The notes: generated by a model from the letters alone, not told the origin. A stretch of 64,000 nucleotides of DNA from Streptomyces sp. NBC_01267 (GCF_036241575.1 NZ_CP108455.1:4901501-4965500), one strand, 5' to 3'; numbered from the stretch's first letter, positions 16,135 through 24,940 are shown. Program-made: numbers and translations.

Positions 16135-16533
16135 ATGCGAGCGCACGTGCGAGTCAAGGATTTCGATCACCTGGTGCTCAACGTCCAGGACGTCGAGCGG
16201 GCCCTGGAGTTCTACTGCGGGCCGCTGGGCCTGGAGCCGGTCCGGGTGGACGAGTGGCGGGCCGGGAAGGTGCCGTTCCCCTCGGTGCGGGTCAGCCCGA
16301 CCACGATCATCGACCTGCTCGGCCGCCCGCGCGGCGAGTCGAACGTGGACCACATCTGCCTGGTCGTCGAGCCGCTGGACTGGCAGGAGGTCATCGACGC
16401 GGGCACCCTCGCCGTACGGGAAGGCCCCGTCGGCCGCTTCGGCGCCCGGGGCTCGGCGCAGTCCGTCTACGTCCAGGACCCGGACGGCAACACGGTCGAA
16501 CTCCGTTGGTATCCGCAGGATGTGGAGGGCTGA
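16135..16533 (+). CDS. VOC-family (glyoxalase-fold) protein
   Basis: A 132-residue VOC protein. It begins with the fold-defining FDHLVLNVQDVERALEFYCGPLG and ends with VYVQDPDGNTVELRWYP. Candidate metal ligands are H12, H in VDHICLVVE and E in NTVELRW. Most similar in outline to glyoxalase / ring-cleaving dioxygenase-like detoxification proteins; the substrate is unknown. A GAGAGG ribosome-binding site precedes the ATG. The MerR-like promoter about 60 bases upstream suggests induction by a stress or a ligand. Confidence 0.85.
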   Translation: MRAHVRVKDFDHLVLNVQDVERALEFYCGPLGLEPVRVDEWRAGKVPFPSVRVSPTTIIDLLGRPRGESNVDHICLVVEPLDWQEVIDAGTLAVREGPVGRFGARGSAQSVYVQDPDGNTVELRWYPQDVEG

Positions 16534-16567
16534 ACTATTCGCGGGAGGGGGCGGCTTCGGTTCCTCT

Positions 16568-16690
16568 TCACCGGAACAGGTCGCGCAAGCCGTTCTCCAG
16601 CAGCGCGAACGCGTGCTCCGCGTCAGCCACCGCACCCGCGTAGCGCTCGTCCGCGGGTTCCCCGTACGCCAGGCGTTCGGCGTTGTCCAT
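16568..16690 (-). CDS. short 40-residue open frame, unknown
   Basis: A frame encoding MDNAERLAYGEPADERYAGA and 20 more residues, with strongly GC-rich third positions, which suggests it is or was protein-coding. An AAAGG element precedes the ATG. It may be a small gene or the surviving end of a larger one; no family was recognised. A perfect 18-bp palindrome covers its start codon. Confidence 0.35.
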   Translation of the reverse strand: MDNAERLAYGEPADERYAGAVADAEHAFALLENGLRDLFR

Positions 16691-16698
16691 GGACAACG
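16681..16698. promoter_or_regulatory. perfect 18-bp palindrome over a start codon
   Basis: CGTTGTCCATGGACAACG reads the same on both strands and includes the ATG of the 40-residue frame. It is operator-like rather than terminator-like because it has no loop. Confidence 0.4.
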
Positions 16699-16936
16699 AC
16701 CTTTGCACGGAGACGGGCTGAACCGCCCGGCCTGCGGCAAGGTGCCGTGCCGCACGAGCGGCTGAACAACTCGGTGACCGTGGTCGGGCTGATCCGAGCC
16801 GAACATCGAGGATCAAACGGCCTGTCCCTCTTCCGGGTGTCAGCCGGGCAGTTCCGTGGCCCGGGAATCCATGCGGGCGGAAGACTCCCCCCGGGGTCGC
16901 GTATCGCGGCCCCGGGGAAGGAATGGGGGCACATCG

Positions 16937-17578
16937 ATGAGTACGAATCGTCGAACGGTTCTGGGTGCGGCCTTGGCCGCGCCTTTGCTGGCCCAGTTCA
17001 TGGGGACCACGTCGGCTGCTGCGGACGAGAAGTGGGGCACGATTTCCGAGGGTTGGGTGGAGGTCCGGTGGACCGAACAGGTCCAGGCGGAGCTGAACCG
17101 GTTGGGCGCCGTGGTCGAGGCGGTGGCTCCGGCCGAGTTGGTCAAGGACGGCGGTGGTCCGGGGGTGCGGTTCCCCGTGCGGTCGGGTACGGGCGATCCC
17201 TCGCTGAAGAGCCTGCCGGAGGCAGCGGGTGACGGTGTCCTCGACGGCGGGATCACGGTGCGCACGCCCACGGGAACCGCTCAGGTCGTCCATGTGCAGG
17301 GCATCCTGAAGGACGGACTGGCGTCGGGGAAATGCGTGGTCAACGGCGTAGACGTCAGCCACCGTTCGGCATTCCGGTGCGCTCTGTCCGAGGGCCTGCT
17401 GACCACCGGTAACACGCCCGTCGGCCAGCCGCTGAAGGTCCGGATCAACAAGGTGCCGCTGCACCCCACCCCCGAGGTGCTGGAGGTGTACACCGCCACC
17501 TTCGGCACGCCCGCGATCACCGCCGACACGGTGCTGGCGCATGTGACGGCGGAGGGCGTGTACACCCCGCCGAAGTAA
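16937..17578 (+). CDS. Tat-exported secreted protein of unknown function
   Basis: A 213-residue protein with a twin-arginine signal (TNRRTVLGAALAAPLL) and cleavage near TSAAA. The mature part (about 185 residues) has a mixed alpha/beta appearance with two cysteines (about residues 134 and 154, SGKCVVNG and FRCALSEG) that could form a disulphide. No catalytic motif was recognised. It is convergent with the prenyltransferase fusion, the two stops being only 24 bases apart. The cargo function is unknown. Confidence 0.78.
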   Translation: MSTNRRTVLGAALAAPLLAQFMGTTSAAADEKWGTISEGWVEVRWTEQVQAELNRLGAVVEAVAPAELVKDGGGPGVRFPVRSGTGDPSLKSLPEAAGDGVLDGGITVRTPTGTAQVVHVQGILKDGLASGKCVVNGVDVSHRSAFRCALSEGLLTTGNTPVGQPLKVRINKVPLHPTPEVLEVYTATFGTPAITADTVLAHVTAEGVYTPPK

Positions 17579-17602
17579 CGACGCGGTGGTGCCGGTTCCG
17601 GC

Positions 17603-19222
17603 TCAGGGAGCCGGAGCCGGCACCACCGGTCGGGCAGAGCCGGGAAGGGAGCCTCCGAAGCGCCGCTGGCGCCCGGCATACGTGGCGAGGGCCTCCCGCA
17701 GCTGTGCCAGGCCGAAGTCGGGCCAGGGGGTCGGGTCGAAGACCAGCTCGGCGTATGCGAGGTGCCAGGGCAGGAAGTTGCTGATGCGCTGCTCGCCGGA
17801 GGTGCGGATCAGCAGATCGACATCGGGAAGGCCGGGCGTGTACATGTTCCTGGCCAGGTCGGCGGGGCCGATGTCCTCGGGCCGGATCGTCCCCGCGACC
17901 GCCTCGGCGGCCAACGCGCGTGCGGCGCGGGTGAGTTCGTCCCTCCCGCCGTAGTCGACGCACAGGGTCAGCGTCAGCACATCGTTGTTCGACGTCAGGC
18001 TCTCCATCAGCGTCAGGGCGGAGGCGAGCGACGTATCGATGCGGTCCCGCCGTCCGCACCAGCGCACGCACACGCCCCGTTCGTGCAGCCACTCGGTGCC
18101 CTGGGTGATCCCGTCGGCCATGGTGTCGAACAGGACGGCCAGTTCCTCCTGGGAGCGGTCCCAGTTCTCGGTGGAGAACGCATAGATGCTCAGGTGTCGG
18201 ACCCCGAGCCGCAGGGCGGCGTTGACCAGGCGCATCGCGGCCTGGCCGCCTGCTTGATAGCCCCGCGAGACCGGCAGGGTCTGCCGCGTGGCCCACCGCC
18301 GGTTGCCGTCCATGATCACCCCGACATGGGCGGGCGCCCCATTCACCACCGGCCATGGCGGGCGGCGCTGCTCCGCACCGGTCGACGTGAGTGGTTCCAT
18401 GCCGTCGGTGAAGACCCGGGACTTCCGGAGGGTGACCTCGTCGAACTGCATCCACGAGCCCAGAAGCATCGTGTGCAGGAAGGGCCGGCACTCGGGACGC
18501 ACCATCTCGGCCACTGGCATCGCCTGCTCCAGCAGGTCACGCCATCGCCCGAGCTGGATGTCCACCAACTCGTCCAGGACGTCCGGCTGTTCACCGCTCC
18601 GGAGGTCGCCGACCGCCAGCCCCAGCTGCCGCAGGTCGGCGCGCGGCAGATAGCACCGGCCGGCGGCGAGATCGATCGGCAGGTCCTCGAAGGTGTCCAC
18701 CAGCTGGCACACCTCGCCCAGTACCGAGGCCAGCGCCAACGCCTCCGGCCCGGTCGGGTCCAGCAGCGACATCCACATCTCGTTGCTCGTCCCCGCCACT
18801 CCCCGCAAGTAGCGCCGCTGCTCCGCGAACGTCTCGAAGAAGGGAGGAGAGGCACAGTCGTCCTGCAAGGTGTCGAGGAACTCCTCGACCAGGGCGTGGC
18901 CGATGTCCCACCGCTGCACCGTGTCCACGAACGCTCGCCGTGACGGATGCCCGCTGCGCCCGGTGCGCAACTCCTCCAGGGTGTCGGAACGCCATCGGGC
19001 GAGCCGTTCCGCGCGGACCTGCTGCGTTCCTCCCTCATCAGCGATGCGGTCGCTGTGCACCGTGAAGCCGCACACGGCCAGGACGTGTGGGCGCAGCCCG
19101 GCGGGCAGCACCTCGGCCGCCTTCCACATCGGTGTCAGGAACTGCCTGATCTCGGCTGCGCACCACGCGTAGGACGCACTGAGTTCGGGCGAATCGATGA
19201 ACGACGCCTCGTTCTCCGGCAT
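17603..19222 (-). CDS. fusion of phytoene/squalene-synthase-like domain and cis-prenyltransferase
   Basis: A 539-residue two-domain terpenoid enzyme. Residues about 10-290 resemble the trans-isoprenyl head-to-head synthase family: first Asp-rich motif HSDRIADE (D58, D62, E63) and second motif VDTFEDLPIDLAAGRCYLP (D176, E179, D180). Residues about 295-525 form a complete undecaprenyl-diphosphate-synthase-like domain: catalytic D305 in VIMDGNRRWA, YAFSTENW (347-354), RTSGEQRISNFLPW (from 473) and E492 in AELVFDPTPWPDF. The start at 19222 follows a strong GGGGAGG site. Both active sites look intact. One half may make a Z-prenyl diphosphate used by the other; this and the product are inference. 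No carotenoid or hopanoid genes adjoin it. Confidence 0.88.
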   Translation of the reverse strand: MPENEASFIDSPELSASYAWCAAEIRQFLTPMWKAAEVLPAGLRPHVLAVCGFTVHSDRIADEGGTQQVRAERLARWRSDTLEELRTGRSGHPSRRAFVDTVQRWDIGHALVEEFLDTLQDDCASPPFFETFAEQRRYLRGVAGTSNEMWMSLLDPTGPEALALASVLGEVCQLVDTFEDLPIDLAAGRCYLPRADLRQLGLAVGDLRSGEQPDVLDELVDIQLGRWRDLLEQAMPVAEMVRPECRPFLHTMLLGSWMQFDEVTLRKSRVFTDGMEPLTSTGAEQRRPPWPVVNGAPAHVGVIMDGNRRWATRQTLPVSRGYQAGGQAAMRLVNAALRLGVRHLSIYAFSTENWDRSQEELAVLFDTMADGITQGTEWLHERGVCVRWCGRRDRIDTSLASALTLMESLTSNNDVLTLTLCVDYGGRDELTRAARALAAEAVAGTIRPEDIGPADLARNMYTPGLPDVDLLIRTSGEQRISNFLPWHLAYAELVFDPTPWPDFGLAQLREALATYAGRQRRFGGSLPGSARPVVPAPAP

Positions 19223-19631
19223 TTCCTTACCTCCCCTTCGATCTCTTCGATCGCGCTGCCGGTACGAGACCGCGACCCCGGCGGCGCGGCAGGCAGCGCG
19301 CCTCCTCACCCGGCACAGGGCCACGGGACCACGGGGCCACGGGGCCACGGGGCCGCAGGGCCGGGGGCCCACCACCGTCACTAACGACCCGTCGGGCGCC
19401 CGGTGCCGGTCCGGAGACGAACCACCGCTACGCCACCGCTGCGTCACCGCCGCTGACCGCTACGCCACCGCCGCCGGCCGCTCCTCGCGGCGGGTTGTCC
19501 GCGAACTCCTCCGAAATTGTCCGTGATCGGTAACGGGCGCATCCTTCCGCCCACGCGCCTCGTCCTTCCCATTGGTCGCACGGTGACCGGGATCGGCGAG
19601 GACTGCGGAACAAGCGGAACAAGGGGCGGAC
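19223..19631. other. 409-bp divergent intergenic region
   Basis: It separates the prenyltransferase fusion from the deacetylase gene. It holds a tandem 8-bp repeat (CCACGGGG, about five copies, 19321-19360) and a second repetitive patch of CGCTACGCCACCGC-like units near 19428-19480. No gene or RNA was recognised. Confidence 0.6.
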
Positions 19632-20405
19632 ATGGCACGGCACAGCAGCGGGCGGGGCTGGTACGGCAAGGTGCTCGGGGCGGGGCTCGGGGTGACGATG
19701 CTCGCAGCCGGTGCCTCGGTGTGGACGGCGCAGGCCGGTACCGCGGCCGATGCGCCGCCCAAGGCGACCGCCTCGGTCACGCAGGGCAGTGACGGCAAGC
19801 CGGTCGGAGTGACCATCGCGCACGCCTCGGACGCGGGGACGCACGGCGTCAACATCACCATCGACGACGGCCCCGACCCCAGGTGGACCCCTCAAGTGCT
19901 CGACCTGCTGCGGGAGTACGGGGTGAAGGCCACGTTCTGCATGGTGGGGACGCAGGCGCAGGCCTACCCGGACATGGTGAAGAAGGTCGTCGCGGCCGGG
20001 CACCGGCTGTGCGACCACACGGTGGCGCACGACACCGGCATGGACAAGAAGTCCGAGGCGTACCAGTCGCAGCAGATACTCGACGCCGAACGCATGATCA
20101 TCAAGGCGTCCGGCGGCGTACGGCCGATGTACTACCGGGCGCCCGGCGGGGCCTTCACCCCGTACAGCCGCAAGCTCGCCGCCTCCCGGGGCATGCGCCC
20201 GCTGGGCTGGAACGTGGACACCAAGGACTTCGAGCGCCCGGGTACGGACGCCATCGTCGCCACGGTCGACAGGGAGCTGCCCAACGGGCCGACGCTCCTC
20301 TTCCACGACGCGGGCGGCGACCGTACCCAGACCATCGAGGCACTGCGCCGCATCCTCCCCAAGCTCAAGGAGCAGGGCTACACCTTCGGCTTCCCGGTGC
20401 GCTGA
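19632..20405 (+). CDS. secreted polysaccharide deacetylase (NodB fold)
   Basis: A 257-residue exported CE4-type deacetylase. The signal peptide is at about residues 1-36 (AQA cleavage). Motif 1 TIDDGPD gives D78 (base) and D79 (metal), motif 2 HTVAH gives H129 and H133, motif 3 is RAPGGAF, motif 4 DTKDF and motif 5 LLFHD. All five motifs are present, so metal-dependent removal of acetyl groups from an N-acetylated glycan such as peptidoglycan or chitin is expected. TKDF instead of the usual DW form suggests a variant substrate pocket. Confidence 0.9.
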   Translation: MARHSSGRGWYGKVLGAGLGVTMLAAGASVWTAQAGTAADAPPKATASVTQGSDGKPVGVTIAHASDAGTHGVNITIDDGPDPRWTPQVLDLLREYGVKATFCMVGTQAQAYPDMVKKVVAAGHRLCDHTVAHDTGMDKKSEAYQSQQILDAERMIIKASGGVRPMYYRAPGGAFTPYSRKLAASRGMRPLGWNVDTKDFERPGTDAIVATVDRELPNGPTLLFHDAGGDRTQTIEALRRILPKLKEQGYTFGFPVR

Positions 20406-20536
20406 GCCAGGCCCCGGTGCACCCGCCTCGGCCCACCGGCCCCGGCCCACTGACCCTGGCGCCGGTCCCGGTCATCGCTCAACTGCGTACGTGTCTCATC
20501 CTCAGGCGTCCGACCGCGCTCCCTATGCTCGGCGGC

Positions 20537-20977
20537 ATGACCATTCAGCGCATGGACAACGTCGGCATCGTCGTCGACGACCTGGAAGCGGCTGTCGCGT
20601 TCTTCACCGACCTCGGCATGGAGCTGGAAGGAACCGCGCAGGTCGAGGGCGTCTGGGCGGACCACACCGTCGGACTCGACGGCGTCCGGAGCGACATCGC
20701 CATGATGCGGACCCCGGACGGCCACAGCAAGCTGGAGCTGTCCAAGTACCACGCCCCCACGGCGTCCGCCCCCGTGCCGGAGAACCCGCCGCCCAACACG
20801 CTGGGTCTGCACCGCGTCATGTTCGCCGTCGACGACATCGACGCCACCATCGCCCGGCTGCGTACCCACGGCGCCGAACTCCTCGGCGAGGTGGCCCAGT
20901 ACGAGAGCGTCTTCCGGCTCTGCTACCTCCGTGGCCCCGCAGGCATCATCGTCGCCCTGGCCGAACAGATCGGCTGA
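20537..20977 (+). CDS. VOC-family protein
   Basis: A 146-residue VOC protein with two paired beta-alpha-beta units: MDNVGIVVDDLEAAVAFFTDLG and LHRVMFAVDDIDATIARLRTHGA. The first-ligand histidine is replaced by asparagine/valine (DNVGIVV), while H in GLHRVMF is kept, so metal binding is uncertain. It may be a binding or resistance-type VOC rather than a glyoxalase. TATGCT seven bases before the ATG suggests a leaderless transcript. It is in the same direction as the deacetylase but probably transcribed on its own. Confidence 0.82.
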   Translation: MTIQRMDNVGIVVDDLEAAVAFFTDLGMELEGTAQVEGVWADHTVGLDGVRSDIAMMRTPDGHSKLELSKYHAPTASAPVPENPPPNTLGLHRVMFAVDDIDATIARLRTHGAELLGEVAQYESVFRLCYLRGPAGIIVALAEQIG

Positions 20978-21113
20978 CGCGGGCCTCTGCTGCGCCGGTG
21001 GCGTGGTCGAAGAGCAGCGGATGGCTACGTGCGCGGACAGGCGTTGTCGTACCCCGGGTGTAGCGTCCGGGCCGAAGTCGGACTCATGCTCTGTGGTTGA
21101 CGGAGGCGCGCGG

Positions 21114-21611
21114 ATGACGAGTACGAATGGCGAGCCCGTGGTGAGGGTGTCCCGGCGTATCGAGGCCCCGGCGGACGGCATCTTCCGGATCCTGGCCGAC
21201 CCAGGACGGCACCGGGACCTCGACGGCTCCGGGATGCTGCGCGGTGGCGTCTCCGGCGCCGTGGTCTCGGGCGTCGGGGACGTCTTCGTGATGCGGATGT
21301 ACTACGAGCGGTACGGCGACTACGAGATGCACAACCGCGTCGTCGAGTACGAGCGGGACCGCCGCATCGGCTGGGAGCCGAGGCCCGGTCGCGGGCACCC
21401 GGACGCCACCGCGCCCGGGGCCGCGTGGGGCCACCGGTGGATCTTCGACCTGCTCCCGGACGGGGACGGGGCGACGGTGGTGACCGAGGTCTTCGACGGT
21501 TCGCGCATGCCGGAGGACAGACGCGCGGAGGTCGACAGCGGGCGCGCCTGGTGGCAGACACAAATGGCGAGCACCCTGGAACGCCTCGCCGAACTGTGCG
21601 CCGCTCGGTGA
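21114..21611 (+). CDS. SRPBCC (START/Bet v 1-like) protein
   Basis: A 165-residue protein of the SRPBCC fold. It opens with VSRRIEAPADGIFRILADPGRHRDLDGSG, the usual first strand and helices, and ends with a long C-terminal helix (AWWQTQMASTLERLAELC). Members bind hydrophobic ligands or act as cyclases or ATPase activators; nothing specifies which here. A GGAGG site precedes the ATG. Its stop overlaps the start of the DinB-like gene by four bases, so the two form an operon. Confidence 0.82.
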   Translation: MTSTNGEPVVRVSRRIEAPADGIFRILADPGRHRDLDGSGMLRGGVSGAVVSGVGDVFVMRMYYERYGDYEMHNRVVEYERDRRIGWEPRPGRGHPDATAPGAAWGHRWIFDLLPDGDGATVVTEVFDGSRMPEDRRAEVDSGRAWWQTQMASTLERLAELCAAR

Positions 21612-22117
21612 ACGCCGAACTCGCCCCGCTCCGGCATGCCTTGGACCGCCAGCGCGAGCACGTCCTCGGGATCCTCGAAGGGCTTTCGGACGAGGACCTG
21701 CGGCGGCCGGTGCTGCCCAGCGGCTGGAGCTGCCTGGCGCTGCTGCGCCACCTCACCCTGGATGTCGAACGCTTCTGGTTCCCCGGGGTGATCGCGGGCG
21801 AGCCGGATGTGGCCGGACAGCTGACGACGGGCGCGGAGGCGCACTGGTACGTACCCGAGGGGATGAGCGTCGAGGAGGTCTTCGCCGACTACCGGACGGC
21901 CATCTCGCGCGCGGACGCCGTGCTCGCCACCGCCACGCCCGAACAGGAGCCCGCCGCCTGGCCCGTGGAGATCTGGCCGACCTGGCGGCTGCCCGACGTG
22001 CGGCACATCCTGATCCACGTACTCACCGAAGTCGCTTGCCACAGTGGCCACGTGGACGCGGTCCGCGAACTGGTCGACGGTGCCACCTGGCTCGGCGGCA
22101 ACCCCTATGCCGGTTAG
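21608..22117 (+). CDS. DinB-like (DUF664-type) metal-binding protein
   Basis: A 169-residue four-helix-bundle protein of the DinB superfamily, starting at the GTG that overlaps the preceding stop (GTGA). The three candidate metal-ligand histidines lie in RHLTLD, VRHILIHVL and ACHSGHVD. Actinobacterial members include mycothiol-dependent S-transferases and maleylpyruvate isomerase-like enzymes, so thiol conjugation is one possibility. Coupled to the SRPBCC gene, which hints at a two-protein pathway of unknown substrate. Confidence 0.78.
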   Translation: MNAELAPLRHALDRQREHVLGILEGLSDEDLRRPVLPSGWSCLALLRHLTLDVERFWFPGVIAGEPDVAGQLTTGAEAHWYVPEGMSVEEVFADYRTAISRADAVLATATPEQEPAAWPVEIWPTWRLPDVRHILIHVLTEVACHSGHVDAVRELVDGATWLGGNPYAG

Positions 22118-22165
22118 GGCCCGTCTGTCCCCGACGGGCGCCGCAGCCCCAGGACACCCGGCAGG

Positions 22166-22927
22166 TCACCGGCGAGTGGCCATCAGAAGATCGACCACAT
22201 AGGTCTCTTCCACCGTCTCGTCGGGGAACGCCTCGCGGAGTCGCCCGCGCTCCTCGGAGAGAAAGGCACGCCTGTCGTCCTCGGCAAGGACGAGGAACGC
22301 CGAGCGGCTGCCGATGTTGGCGAGGTGCGTGTCGAGCGAGACCGTACGGCTCCACCGCACGTGGCGGCGCGCGACGCGGAGCCCCGACAGGCCCGCCAGC
22401 CGGACGGCGTCGCTGTCGTCCGGCCGCACCCGAGAGGTCGGCTTCACTCCGCAGTGGTCCGCGATCCGCTCGTGCTGTGCACCGATCCACGGCACGTCGA
22501 ACGCGGTGGTGTTCCACCAGACAGCGAGCGCCCCGCCCGGAACCAGGACCCGGAGTGCCTCCGGGACCGAGCGGCCGGTGTCGGTCCACTGCCAGGACTG
22601 CGCGTAGGTGATGAGGTCGTGGGAGGCGTCCGCGAGGGGGAGGGTGTTGCCGTCACCTCTGACGATCGGCACCTCCGGGAGCGCGGTGCGGAACTGTGCG
22701 GCCATGGCGTCGCCCGGCTCGACGCCGATCACGTCAGCTCCGCGCTCACGCAGCAGAGCAGTGGCGATTCCGGTGCCCGCGCCGACATCGGCGACGCGGG
22801 CACCTGCCAGGGGCCGACCCGTGAACTGTTCGATGAGATCGAAGAGCGCGGACGGATACGAAGGCCGGCTGGCCGCGTACTGGCCGGCGGCCGTGTTGAA
22901 CGAATGGGCACGTGAACTGGCGGTCAT
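22166..22927 (-). CDS. class I SAM-dependent methyltransferase
   Basis: A 253-residue methyltransferase. The SAM-binding motif I is VADVGAGTGIAT (about residues 45-56), followed by the acidic residue in DVIGVEPG and motif II/III HDLITYAQSWQW and LRVLVPGGALAVWW. The N-terminal FNTAAGQYAASRPSYP is typical of UbiE/BioC-like small-molecule methyltransferases. The substrate is not identifiable. It is convergent with the DinB-like gene. Confidence 0.88.
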   Translation of the reverse strand: MTASSRAHSFNTAAGQYAASRPSYPSALFDLIEQFTGRPLAGARVADVGAGTGIATALLRERGADVIGVEPGDAMAAQFRTALPEVPIVRGDGNTLPLADASHDLITYAQSWQWTDTGRSVPEALRVLVPGGALAVWWNTTAFDVPWIGAQHERIADHCGVKPTSRVRPDDSDAVRLAGLSGLRVARRHVRWSRTVSLDTHLANIGSRSAFLVLAEDDRRAFLSEERGRLREAFPDETVEETYVVDLLMATRR

Positions 22928-23322
22928 TTCCCCATCATTGCTTCCCTGTGGACCGCCCGCCCCGGTAACCGGACCGCGTCCCTTCTCATGGTGCAGCCGA
23001 TCAGGCCGGGGCGCGCTCCGGTGCGCATGGGGCGTCCAGCTGTGCGCGACCGGGCGCCGGAGAATGCCTGTGATCCGCCCCGATGCTCCCTGGTGATCGC
23101 GCGGCTTGCTGTGAAGCCCGGACTCCTGCAGAGCGCGGGCGCTTCGGCCTGATCCTCCGGCGCGCACCACAAGCCGGTGGCGCCCGGACAGGGCGAAGCA
23201 GAAGACTGAGACCGTGCATCTCATCGACGCTCAGCGGGAATTGACGCTCGCTCCGGCGGTGATGGCGTCCGGCGCCGGGCCGCCCGAGGGCGCCCTGCTC
23301 ATCCATCGTGAGGAGATACGGC
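22928..23322. other. 395-bp intergenic region
   Basis: This divergent gap lies between the methyltransferase and the next hypothetical gene. It has no recognised promoter, RNA or repeat and does not show convincing coding bias on either strand. Confidence 0.4.
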
Positions 23323-23850
23323 GTGACTGTCTCATGGGACCTGCTGATATCGACCGCCGGTGGTGTCACCGCCACCGTCGTGGGTGTCATCGCGGGCGGT
23401 GTCGTCGGGCGCCGAAGCCAGAACCGGCAATGGCTTCAGGGAACGCAGACCGTCGCCTACGAGAAGTTCCTGCAGGCATTCGGGGCCGTTGAGGCGGAGC
23501 TGCGCGAGGCCTTCCTCGACGAGCGCAGGCCGGCCGTCGACTGGGGGCCTTTCGTGGCTGCCCAGCACTCGGTCAGCCTCGTTGCTGACTCAGCGACCAG
23601 CGCAGCAGCCGAGCAGCTCTGTGAAGTCCTGGAGGACTACACCATCCTGTTCCACGGCCGTCAGCCGACCGACCTCGAGGAACTGCGGCCGATCCATACG
23701 GCGCTGGGCGAGGCACACCTGAAGTTCGTCAATGCGGCACGGCACTCCCTGGAAGCGTCTCAAAAAGACCTCGACCGATCCCTGGGCGGCCCCTCGCCCT
23801 GGCGCGGTGTCGAGTCCTTCTACGCCCGAGCCGACAGAAGCCTGGACTGA
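23323..23850 (+). CDS. hypothetical protein with N-terminal membrane helix
   Basis: A 175-residue protein. The GTG at 23323 was chosen because GAGGAG lies eight bases upstream. An N-terminal helix (about residues 4-27, LLISTAGGVTATVVGVIAGGVVG) anchors a cytosolic alpha-helical domain (QWLQGTQTVAYEKFLQAFGAVEAELREAF onwards). No family motif beyond this was seen. It is typical of small membrane-anchored proteins of Streptomyces islands. Confidence 0.65.
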   Translation: MTVSWDLLISTAGGVTATVVGVIAGGVVGRRSQNRQWLQGTQTVAYEKFLQAFGAVEAELREAFLDERRPAVDWGPFVAAQHSVSLVADSATSAAAEQLCEVLEDYTILFHGRQPTDLEELRPIHTALGEAHLKFVNAARHSLEASQKDLDRSLGGPSPWRGVESFYARADRSLD

Positions 23851-23871
23851 CTCCACCCTCTCTGACGCGGC

Positions 23872-24105
23872 TGGGCGGCGTTCTATCAGCAAGCCACCTG
23901 CGTCGACCCCGACCCGAAGTCGGACGCCGACTTCGCCGGTCTCAACGGTGAGGAGGGACTCTTGATCGGTTTTCAACGGGTCGACGGCTATCGGGCTCCG
24001 AGATGGCCTGACCAAACCGTTCCCCAGCAGCTGCACATCTGCTTCAAGGTCGAGGAGGACGGGATACGCGTCGGGACGGCCTCGGTCGCGGGCGGCTCGC
24101 CGTAG
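23872..24105 (+). pseudogene. 5'-truncated VOC-family remnant
   Basis: The frame reads AAFYQQATCVDPDPKSDADF and later LLIGFQRVDGYRAPRWPD, a clear VOC-type sequence. A stop codon lies three codons upstream and no start or N-terminal half exists. The end is also abnormal, running into unrelated residues before TAG. It is the remains of a once complete gene. Confidence 0.7.
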
Positions 24106-24493
24106 CGGTAGTGGGCGAGTGTGGGGTTTGCGTCCCAGGGTCCATGTCAGCGCCGATAGTTATCGCCATCGATCTGGCGGTGGTGCTCGCCAATGGCGGC
24201 CAGGGCGCGTATCGGGTCGTGATCAGCCGAGCCGTGACGAACCGCTGTGACGCAACGGCGGCTCGTCCGCAGCCGGGCATGGCCAAGAAACGATGTTGCC
24301 CCCATCTGTGATGGTTACTAAGGTCAATCGGGTGACTGCCGGGTCGGCCATGGGCCACGCACGAGTGAGGTTCCCGGCCTCGGCGTGAGCACGAGGCGGG
24401 CAAGAGGCCCGCCCACTTCTCCGCGTCTTAGCTCCCGGCGCCCGCATACGGCGCCGCATTCCAGCGGATCTCAAGACCGGAGACACACCACCG
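24106..24493. other. 388-bp region without a recognised gene
   Basis: This stretch separates the VOC remnant and the next VOC gene. GC content is locally lower and codon periodicity is poor on both strands. It is probably scar sequence from past insertion or deletion. Confidence 0.4.
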
Positions 24494-24922
24494 ATGTCCT
24501 ATGACCAGCAGTACCCGCATGAATCCGCGCGGCCGACGGCCGACGTCCAGCTGAACCACACTGCCGTCTACGCAAGCGACCGGCACCTGTCTGCCGAGTT
24601 CCTCGCCGTGGTCCTGGGCCTGAAGGTCGGCACCCCGTTTGGACCGTTCCTGCCCGTCGACCTCGGCAACGGCGTGACGCTCGACTACTACGAGAAGAGG
24701 GACGAGCCGATCCAGTCGCAGCACTATGCCTTCCTCATCCCTGACGAGCAGTTCGACGCCGTTATCACCCGTCTGGAGGTGGTCGGGGTCACCTACTACG
24801 CCGACCCCAGCCACACCGAACCCGGCCAGATCAACCGTCTATTCGGCGGTCGCGGCGCTTACTTCGACGACCCGGACGGTCACAACATGGAGGTCATGAC
24901 TCGGCCTTACGTCCGCCCTTAG
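24494..24922 (+). CDS. VOC-family protein
   Basis: A 142-residue VOC protein starting with LNHTAVYASDRHLSAEFLAVVLGL after a 19-residue polar leader. H22 is a candidate metal ligand, H in SQHYAFLI the second and E in GHNMEVMTRP the third, so all ligand positions of a glyoxalase-type site are filled. The central phrase DLGNGVTLDYYEKRDEP is typical of uncharacterised actinobacterial members. The stop lies 18 bases before the IS5-type element. Confidence 0.83.
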   Translation: MSYDQQYPHESARPTADVQLNHTAVYASDRHLSAEFLAVVLGLKVGTPFGPFLPVDLGNGVTLDYYEKRDEPIQSQHYAFLIPDEQFDAVITRLEVVGVTYYADPSHTEPGQINRLFGGRGAYFDDPDGHNMEVMTRPYVRP

Positions 24923-24940
24923 GGCGCGACAGGGCTGTGA

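Noticed and set aside
19321..19360. 8-bp CCACGGGG repeats as a CRISPR-like or regulator array
   Set aside because: Units are contiguous without spacers and imperfect; slippage of a low-complexity sequence explains them.
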